DNA from: Chitinophaga sp. YR627
GTDB taxonomy: Bacteria > Bacteroidota > Bacteroidia > Chitinophagales > Chitinophagaceae
NCBI RefSeq assembly: GCF_900114995.1
Contig: NZ_FOUX01000001.1
Location: 2,170,001-2,234,000, forward strand
Length of the DNA stretch: 64,000 nucleotides
Reading direction: 5' to 3'
The position numbers were made by a program, and so were the translations under genes. Below the pieces are notes generated by a model. It ran no database searches. It had not been told where the DNA came from and worked only from the letters and a program-made list of their open reading frames with translations. How positions within the stretch are numbered: the stretch's first letter is position 1; each line of letters opens with the position of its first letter. Positions 54,457-62,200 of this stretch are shown here, piece by piece.

Positions 54457-55651
54457 TGACCAGGGGGTTATCGATACTTGTTTTGGAATGTTTTGTATGA
54501 ATGAAGGTCTTGTTAGCGCCTTTGAGTTTAAACACTAGTGCCAGCATAATACCTACCACACGCGGCAGATTTAGTATAACGGTGAGGAGGTATTTTGAAT
54601 AGAACTTACCCGGTAAAGGCAACAGCATACTGACAATAAACGCGCCGGATGTAATTGCCCAGGCATAAAAAGGAACGGTCAGATAGTGTCCCAGTATCAG
54701 GTAAATAAACGTCATAAAGAATACGCCTGCCAGCAACAGCATACGGGGCAGCAGCATGTTCTGTCCCACGGCCATGTAGAAGTAATCTATACGGCCTTTG
54801 AGCAGTGCGCGGAAACCTCTCAGGAAGTACTGACGCAGGTATACCAGCTGACTGGACAACCAGCGTTTACGCTGATTCTCGAAAGCAGCTGCGTTTTCTA
54901 CTTTTTCATCAAACATCAGTGCTGACTCGAGGTAGTGGATCTTGTATCCTTTATCTACCAGCAATTGCTGCAGCACTTTATCGAAACCGCCTGTTGCTTC
55001 CGTCTCCTTCAGCGCCTGTTTTATCAGCTGGTATTCGAATGCGATACCAGAACCGATGATGGAGGCAGAGAGCCCGAGGGCGTTAGCCCCTTTGCGGTTG
55101 ATGTGATTAGCGATCATTTCATTGGCCGCATCCAGTATAGCGAACGGCGAGTCCAGATTTTTTGCCACACGTTGCGCCTGTATAGCGTGATGACCTTGCT
55201 GGAAGGCGATGTTCACTCTCTTCAGAAAATCTCTTGCAGGGATATTATCGGCGTCAGCGATCACGGCCATATCATATCTGTCTTCATGCAGCTGGGCAAA
55301 GGCGGCGTTCAGTGACTTTGCCTTTGTGCTTTTGTTGAATGACACCGGTATCACGGTAATCCCTTCGGCACGTAAAGTAACGATGGTTGCAGGCTGCAGA
55401 GAGTCTGCAATAACGATCACTTCGTATTTATCAGCCGGATAATCCAGCGATGCATAACTCTGAGCAACGGAAAGGATGACCTCATCCTCTTTGTAAGCAG
55501 GTACCAGAATGGCGATCCTGCTGTGTGACAGTATATCGGCTGCAGTTTTGTCTTTCTTTGGAAACAGGCGTCCTGCTACAGCAAAAAGGAAATTATAAAA
55601 CACGCAAGCCCCCAGATATATCAGTATAATAAGTTCAATCGTAAAAAGCAT
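54440..55651 (-). CDS. Membrane GT2 glycosyltransferase, processive type
   Basis: 403 residues. An N-terminal helix, a cytoplasmic GT-A domain (ILVPAYKEDEVILS, VIVIADS, VIADADNIPA, and QRKRWLSSQ as the QxxRW motif of processive enzymes) and three C-terminal helices. The QxxRW motif suggests repeated sugar addition. Its ATG overlaps the sugar-transferase stop by one base (TAATG). Confidence 0.9.
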   Translation of the reverse strand: MLFTIELIILIYLGACVFYNFLFAVAGRLFPKKDKTAADILSHSRIAILVPAYKEDEVILSVAQSYASLDYPADKYEVIVIADSLQPATIVTLRAEGITVIPVSFNKSTKAKSLNAAFAQLHEDRYDMAVIADADNIPARDFLKRVNIAFQQGHHAIQAQRVAKNLDSPFAILDAANEMIANHINRKGANALGLSASIIGSGIAFEYQLIKQALKETEATGGFDKVLQQLLVDKGYKIHYLESALMFDEKVENAAAFENQRKRWLSSQLVYLRQYFLRGFRALLKGRIDYFYMAVGQNMLLPRMLLLAGVFFMTFIYLILGHYLTVPFYAWAITSGAFIVSMLLPLPGKFYSKYLLTVILNLPRVVGIMLALVFKLKGANKTFIHTKHSKTSIDNPLVNVAGK

Positions 55652-56808
55652 TACACATTATCTTTTTGTATTAAGGCTTTGGGGGTATTGGCCATAATCC
55701 ACATGTCATACCCGAAGCTATGCTGATTGGAATAATCTATATCCAGCGCAATCCTTTCTTCAGCTGACATTTCCTTCTTTCCTCTCTTACTGATCTGCCA
55801 CAGTCCGGTGATACCGGCCGGAGCAAGAAATCTTTGTGCCCACTCGTCAGTAGTCAGTGTTGATGCCTCATATAATGGTAAGGGTCTGTTACCTACGAGC
55901 GACATATCTCCTTTTAATACGTTAAAAAGTTGCGGGAGTTCATCAAGACTTGAGTTTCTCAGAAAGGAGCCGAAACGCGTTACGCGCGGATCATTGGATA
56001 CCTTGTAAAAAACGGGACCGTCACCGCCTTTGTACTGGTTCATGTGCTGCAGCTGTTGCAATTTCTTGTCAGCATCAGCGATCATTGTTCTGAATTTATA
56101 AAATTTGAACACCTGGTAATTTTTACCTGCGCGTCGTGCAGCATAAAAGATGGGGCCTCTGGATTCAAACTTAATAATCGCAGCAATAACGAATAAGACA
56201 GGGCTTATCGCGATGAGCGCGGCGCCCGCAACAGTAATATCAAAAGTTCTTTTCAGTACAGCATTGATAGTGCGCTTGTGATTCTTTCTTTGCGCAGTAC
56301 CACCTACAACTGTCAGCGGAGGGAATGCGTTCAGTTGCTTGAATTTATTAATAAACGATATTTTCGAAGCTAATTTCGGTAAACACTTGTCAGTGATAAT
56401 TTCGTCGATGAAAGAATACTGCTTGGCAGCTGCTTTCATCTCGGGGCTTACATGATCTGTATAGAGGAGGAACGGGATACTGGAGCAGGAACTATCCTGC
56501 TGGAAAAATTGTTTCCAGGCATTCAGTCCTTTATGATTGTCAGTATGAGACCGGTAAATGATCACGCCAGGTTTTCTGCGAAAGACAGCCTGTAGCTGTT
56601 CGATCGTTACGATGGCGGTATCATAATCCTGTGCAAAGAAACACTTGTACCCCTGATCCTCCAGTTCGGGAGTTTCAATATGTTGCCCTACGAACAGTAC
56701 GATATGACTGTCAGCAACAATCTGGCGGGGCAGTGTTTGTTCACGTTCTTCAAACTGTTTTGGGGCCGCATTCTTCAATACGCTCAGTTCAGGTGTAAAT
56801 GTATTCAT
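55651..56808 (-). CDS. Initiating sugar transferase with N-terminal pseudo-receiver domain
   Basis: 385 residues. The C-terminal part (about 185-385) is a WcaJ/WbaP-type bacterial sugar transferase that starts repeat-unit assembly by loading a sugar phosphate onto undecaprenyl phosphate: KRTFDITVAGAALIAI, KFYKFRTMIADADK, SLDELPQLFNVLKGDMSLVGNRP. Instead of the usual multi-helix N-terminus, residues about 28-155 look like a receiver fold (IVLFVGQHIETPELEDQG..., SIPFLLYTDHVSPEMKAAA) but the phospho-acceptor position reads VIIYRSH and has no Asp. Only one membrane helix is visible. A true receiver gene lies 52 bp upstream. Confidence 0.85.
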   Translation of the reverse strand: MNTFTPELSVLKNAAPKQFEEREQTLPRQIVADSHIVLFVGQHIETPELEDQGYKCFFAQDYDTAIVTIEQLQAVFRRKPGVIIYRSHTDNHKGLNAWKQFFQQDSSCSSIPFLLYTDHVSPEMKAAAKQYSFIDEIITDKCLPKLASKISFINKFKQLNAFPPLTVVGGTAQRKNHKRTINAVLKRTFDITVAGAALIAISPVLFVIAAIIKFESRGPIFYAARRAGKNYQVFKFYKFRTMIADADKKLQQLQHMNQYKGGDGPVFYKVSNDPRVTRFGSFLRNSSLDELPQLFNVLKGDMSLVGNRPLPLYEASTLTTDEWAQRFLAPAGITGLWQISKRGKKEMSAEERIALDIDYSNQHSFGYDMWIMANTPKALIQKDNV

Positions 56809-56860
56809 GCTAACAAAGGAATTAATGGTTACATACTGATTATAACAATATAATTATATG

Positions 56861-57292
56861 CTAAGAGAAAGCAGGGACATGCTGTGCTTTCAATACATGA
56901 TCAATTGTATCCAGTAAGATAACCGGATCAAAAGGCTTTTTGATGATCGTTTTGATATTTCCGGGGCGGATGTTTGCAAAAGATTCTTTAGTGTCGTGTA
57001 CACCGGAAAGCACCATTAAAGGTATATGCTGGTACAGATTGCTCTCGGTCATGAACTCTATAAGTTCCCATCCGTTGATGTTTGGCATCTGGAGGTCTGT
57101 GATAACGAGATCGGGGATGTTGCCATTCTTGAGCCAAGCCATTGCAGCCAGACCGTCGCATGCTGATACGACGTTATATGTTCTGTTTAGCATTACCTCA
57201 AGTAAATATCGGATGGGTAAACTATCATCTATAATTAAAACTGTTTTTTTCACCTTTAACCAATTTAATATTACTAATCTATCCAATACCAT
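56861..57292 (-). CDS. Single-domain response regulator heading the polysaccharide operon
   Basis: 143 residues, or 130 from a GTG at 57253 (VKKTVLIIDD), which would fit a receiver N-terminus better. Acidic pair in VLIIDDSLP, phospho-acceptor in LVITDLQMPNING, conserved lysine in IIKKPFDP. No output domain. It comes first in the operon, just before a sugar transferase with a degenerate receiver, so it may control that enzyme by protein contact (inference). Confidence 0.88.
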   Translation of the reverse strand: MVLDRLVILNWLKVKKTVLIIDDSLPIRYLLEVMLNRTYNVVSACDGLAAMAWLKNGNIPDLVITDLQMPNINGWELIEFMTESNLYQHIPLMVLSGVHDTKESFANIRPGNIKTIIKKPFDPVILLDTIDHVLKAQHVPAFS

Positions 57293-57732
57293 TTCAGGGT
57301 ATCAGAAATTTATCTTCGTTGGCTTTAAATTGGATAAGGTTTTATGGAACTAAAAACAGTTTCTCAGGGGATATGAAAGAAATGACTCAAATATGGTTTC
57401 TCAAAATACTTACACTAAAGTACAAAAGTAATTGATAAAGTGCAAGCGCTAAAATTTTCTTAATTGTTTGTTTATACAACAACGATGTAAAAATATAATA
57501 CTTTATTCATTTCGCCATATGTTTTTCGTAAACGGTGGCTTTTATTGGGTGAATGCACTATAAATTATCGTAAACGGATATTCCTGCTGGTCAGGGAATT
57601 ATTTTTTAAAATGTTATATGCACTGCTGAGAAAATACTGCACAATTATTCTACTTTTGCTCCGGATACCCATATGGGATTGTTATGTAAACACGCTACAG
57701 GCGCTCCGAGTACCCCTTAACTACATTGATCT
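57293..57732. other. 440-bp divergent intergenic region
   Basis: AT-rich, holding promoters for the polysaccharide operon and the GT2 gene at 57733. I see no strong hairpin or RNA gene. A plus-strand open frame at 57545-57736 (63 codons) overlaps the GT2 start by 4 bp and lacks coding character. Confidence 0.45.
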
Positions 57733-58923
57733 ATGACTGTGATCTCACTGATTTTCTGGTGCAGTATTTTTCTTGTTTGCTATAGCTATGTAGGCTATGG
57801 AATATTACTATATATAGTAATTAAGATACGTCGTTATTTCGTAAAAATCCAACATATTGGAGACGATACACCTTTTACTCCTGAAGTAACATTTATGGTG
57901 GCTGCTTATAATGAAGCGGCCTTTATAAGGGAAAAGATCCTGAACACACTTTCATTGAATTATCCGGAAGAAAAAATGCAGATCATCTTTGTAACAGATG
58001 GTTCTTCCGATGAGACCAATAATATAATAAGGAGTTACCCGCGTATCACGCTGCTCTACGAACCAGAGCGTAAAGGTAAGACCATGGCGGTGAACCGCGC
58101 CATGAAACATGTAAAGACCCCATTTGTGGTTTTCTCTGATGCCAACACCTTATTAAATAAAGATGTCGCGCTTTGCCTGATGCGTCATTTTAAAGATGAA
58201 AAGACCGGTGCCGTAGCAGGCGAGAAAAAAATACTCGTGGCTGACCAGGCAGAAGCCGAAGGCGCTGGTGAAGGCATGTACTGGAAATATGAGTCCCTGC
58301 TGAAAAAATGGGATGCCGAGTTATATAGTGTAATGGGTGCTGCCGGCGAACTGTTTGCCGTACGTACCGCTTTATATGAAGATATTCCGGCAGATACGAT
58401 CCTGGATGACTTTATGATCTCTTTCGGTATTAATAAGAAGGGATACCGCGTTGCCTATGCGCCTGATGCCTATGCACAGGAAACGCCTTCCGCCTCCCTG
58501 GAAGATGAATATAAACGTAAAGTGCGCATCGCAGCTGGCGGTTTTCAGTCTATGAGCCGTTTACTGGACCTCCTGAATTTCTTCCGTTATCCAAAAATCA
58601 CCTGGCAATATGTGTCGCACCGGGTATCCCGCTGGACGGCCGCTCCATTATGCCTGTTGTTAGCACTGCTAACTAATATCATCCTCTGTGCCGTAGGAGG
58701 ATCTTTCGTATATTGGTTATTTCTGGTAGCACAAGTTGGTTTTTATGGCATGGCTTTAGTAGGATATGTGCTGGCCAAAAAGCAGGTAAAGAGTAAATTA
58801 TTCTATATTCCTTTTTATTTTGTCTTTATGAATGTAGCTGTGTATCAGGGTTTCGGCCGTTTTCTGAGAAAAAAACAGTCCGCCGTATGGGACCGTTCGC
58901 AACGGCAGCTCACAGTGGGCTAA
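57733..58923 (+). CDS. GT2 membrane glycosyltransferase
   Basis: 396 residues. An N-terminal helix, a GT-A domain (VTFMVAAYNEAAFIREKIL, IIFVTDGSSDETN, the DXD-like FSDANTLLNKD), an acceptor region (MGAAGELFAVR, LDDFMISFGINKKGYRV, YKRKVRIAAGG) and C-terminal membrane helices. Divergent from the main operon. No strong terminator follows; a weak 6-bp hairpin lies at 58925-58939. Confidence 0.9.
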   Translation: MTVISLIFWCSIFLVCYSYVGYGILLYIVIKIRRYFVKIQHIGDDTPFTPEVTFMVAAYNEAAFIREKILNTLSLNYPEEKMQIIFVTDGSSDETNNIIRSYPRITLLYEPERKGKTMAVNRAMKHVKTPFVVFSDANTLLNKDVALCLMRHFKDEKTGAVAGEKKILVADQAEAEGAGEGMYWKYESLLKKWDAELYSVMGAAGELFAVRTALYEDIPADTILDDFMISFGINKKGYRVAYAPDAYAQETPSASLEDEYKRKVRIAAGGFQSMSRLLDLLNFFRYPKITWQYVSHRVSRWTAAPLCLLLALLTNIILCAVGGSFVYWLFLVAQVGFYGMALVGYVLAKKQVKSKLFYIPFYFVFMNVAVYQGFGRFLRKKQSAVWDRSQRQLTVG

Positions 58924-59293
58924 CGTGTAACTTTTACACTTACTGTTGAGTTTTTTTGTTTCACGAACGTATTTATATCATTCACCGTCAAAAAACAGAT
59001 TTTCACTAAAAAAGTATCCAACTGTTAAAATATACACTTACTTTTGGAACTTGAACCGAGTACACTAGGCTTATTCCTTATCTATCGACGTAAGAGAGCT
59101 TCATAGTGTGATATAATTCCTAACCTCATCCTACATAAAAGCCAATCTTGAGAGTTGACCGATTTCTCGTCTGCTCCATTCTAATTTTACCATCTCCTCT
59201 GATCTGACCTGCACTACGTGCTTTGGGTTATTATTTTCTGTTCGGCTAATTACCGGGTTAAACCCCGATTGTCCAATAATTTATAATTCTTTT
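58924..59293. other. 370-bp intergenic region before the second giant gene
   Basis: It starts with a small hairpin (GTGTAA/TTACAC, 58925-58939) followed after ten bases by a T-run, a possible weak terminator. The rest is AT-rich and non-coding and should carry the promoter of the gene at 59294, but no exact -7 element stands out. Confidence 0.45.
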
Positions 59294-62200
59294 ATGAAAA
59301 GAACTGTACACTTACTTATCGGCATTCTGATGCTCTTTGCAGGTACGGCTCATGCGCAGCAAGCCTTGAACCCTGCAGACCCCATTGTTGTGTACAACTC
59401 AGCCGCACCTCCTACAGCGCCCGCTTTCGGCCGCATCGGGAAGTGGGTTAAAACCACCCGTATGGGTTGGAATACCTCCGACTTCAAATGTTACATTTAC
59501 AAGGGACTTAACTTCCGTCTCAAATTTCCTAAGACCTATCAACATAATGTTGCTGACGGAAAGAAGTACCCGATCTTCGTTTTCCTTCACGGCCGTGGTG
59601 AAGGTGGTAGCGTTTATGACAACGAATACCAGCTCCTGCACGGTGGCCAGAACTTCGAAACCCAAACGGATAATGGCAACTTTGACGGATTCCTCTTTTA
59701 TGGACAAACTGCTGATGGCAACTGGGGTAATGGCCAGTTTGACATCATTAAAGAATTACTGGACAGCTTATCAGTTCAGGTAAAAGGTGACCTCAACAGA
59801 GTACTGGTAAATGGTCTCTCTGCCGGTGGTTACGGTTCCTGGGCATTCTCAGAACGCTATCCACAATATTTTGCCGGTGTAATGCCAATGAGCGGTATTG
59901 CCAATGGCGACGCCACAACTGACAACATTAATAAGCTCAAATTTACCTCCTTATGGTACTTCCAGGGAGGTTTGGACAATGCACCCGCTCCTTATACCGC
60001 GAATACAGTTATTACAGCCTATCAGAACGCAGGCGCTGATCTTAAATATACCCTTTATCCCAATCTTGGACATGGTACCTGGAACACCGCCTGGGCGGAA
60101 CCAGACTTTGTTCCATTCATGAACAGGGCAAATGTATTGAATCCATGGCCACTCACTGGTCGTTCTGAATTCTGTCCCGGCGAAACCTTCAACCTGGTAA
60201 TTGGTATCCCTCCAGGTTTCTCCGCATACGAATGGCAGAAAGACGGCACTACCATCCCTAACGCTACCGGCAACAGTATTACCGTTAATTCACTCGGTAG
60301 TTATGCTGTAAGAGTAAGAAGGACAACTAATGGCGCATGGTCAGAGTTCTCCCCTACCCCACTCGTTATTAAGACAAAGACGGCTACTGTAACGCCGCCT
60401 ATCTCTATAGACAGTCTTGCCACCAATGTATTGCCAGCTCCGGATGGCAGCACCACCGTTACACTGAAACTCCCTGCTGGTTACGCTTCTTACGAATGGC
60501 GAACAGTAGGTGGCACCACCAGCCTGGGTAATACCAACACCCTGACTGTTGGCGTAGGTCAGTATATCGCACGTGTGACTGAACAATTTGGTTGCGCAAG
60601 CAGCTTCTCCAGTCCTTATAAAGTAATTGCTGCTGCTGGCACTAACCTGCCGGATGCAGTAGGCGGTGCTACTGTGACTTCTGTTTCACAGACACAGCTG
60701 ACACTCAACTGGACAGATAAGGCAAATCCACAGAACAATGAAACCGGTTTTGAAATCTACCGCACTACTACTCCTGGCAGTAACTATAAACTGGTAGGAA
60801 AAGTTGCCGCCGATGTACTGGTGTTCAATGACAATGGATTAGCATCTAACACGAAATATTATTATGTTATCCGTCCCGTAAATGCGAACGGCGCAGGTCC
60901 TGTTTCTACCGAAGCATCTGGTACTACCCAGACCGACGGTGTGAAACCAACTGCTCCGCAAAACCTGTTAGTGACCTCCACTACTACCAGCTCCGTTTCA
61001 CTCAGCTGGACTGCTGCTACTGACGATGTAGGCATTGCCGGATATGATATCTATGTAAATAATGCAAAAGCTTATTCGGTTGATGGCACGCAGCTCACCA
61101 TGGTGACCTACGGTCTGACCGACAGAAAAGTGTACAACTTCTACGTAGTAGCAAGAGATGCGGCGGGTAACCTCTCTGCGCCTAGCAACCAGGTAACTGC
61201 TGCTACCGTGAATAAAGGTCTGGCGTACAAATACTACGAAGGCACTTATTCCAACCTGCCTAACTTCAGCAACCTGACACCGCTTGAAACGGGCAGATCT
61301 GCAAATACAGATATTACTGTAAGGAACAGAGAAACCAACTACGCGATCATGTGGACAGGTTTCATCACCATCCCCGTTTCCGGTACCTACTACTTCGGTA
61401 CCAACTCTGATGACGGTAGTAAACTGTGGGTGAACATCCCTTACAGCTTCAGTGGTGCTTCTACTGTAAACAACGACGGTGCACACGGTACGACACAGGT
61501 AAGCAGCAATGCCATGACCCTGAACGCAGGTGTATATCCGATCACTGCCGCTTACTTCCAGGGTACCGGTGGTCAGGCAATGAACATCCGCTGGAGATCA
61601 ACAGCGCTGAACATTAACAGCCTTACCAATATTCCTGACCAGTATCTGGGCGATACCCTGACTATGGCGGGTAGCGCACCAACTGCTCCCGTAATATTCG
61701 GTGCTACCGCTACTGCCTTCAATAAAGTAAATCTGAGCTGGACCGACAATAGCAATAATGAAACAGGCTTCGAGCTGTATCGCAGCAACACCGCTACCGG
61801 TACTTATTCCGTAATAGGAAAAGCAAATGCGAATACAACTTCCCTGGTTGATAATAATGTTGCGGCAAATACGCGCTATTACTATAAAGTACGCGCGATT
61901 GGTCAGTTCGGCGAATCTGCACAGTCCACCGGTTATCCATGGCTGGCTGTATATCCGTTCAACAACGCCGCATCCGATATCAGTATCAATGCTAATAATG
62001 GTACTGCCAACGCACTGACCTACACCACTACTGATGAGATAGAGGGTACACACGCAGCCGTGTTCAATGGCACCAGCGCTTATGTTACCATCGGTGGTAG
62101 CAGCAGCGGCTTCCTGCACGACGCATTCAGCGGCCGTACAGTATCTATGTGGATCAAGCCGACAGTAACAGACAATAACCGCATCATCCTGGATATGGGT

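Noticed and set aside
57545..57736. A 63-codon plus-strand open frame overlapping the GT2 start by 4 bp
   Set aside because: It lies in an AT-rich intergenic region, has no convincing domain, promoter or codon pattern, and its overlap may be chance.
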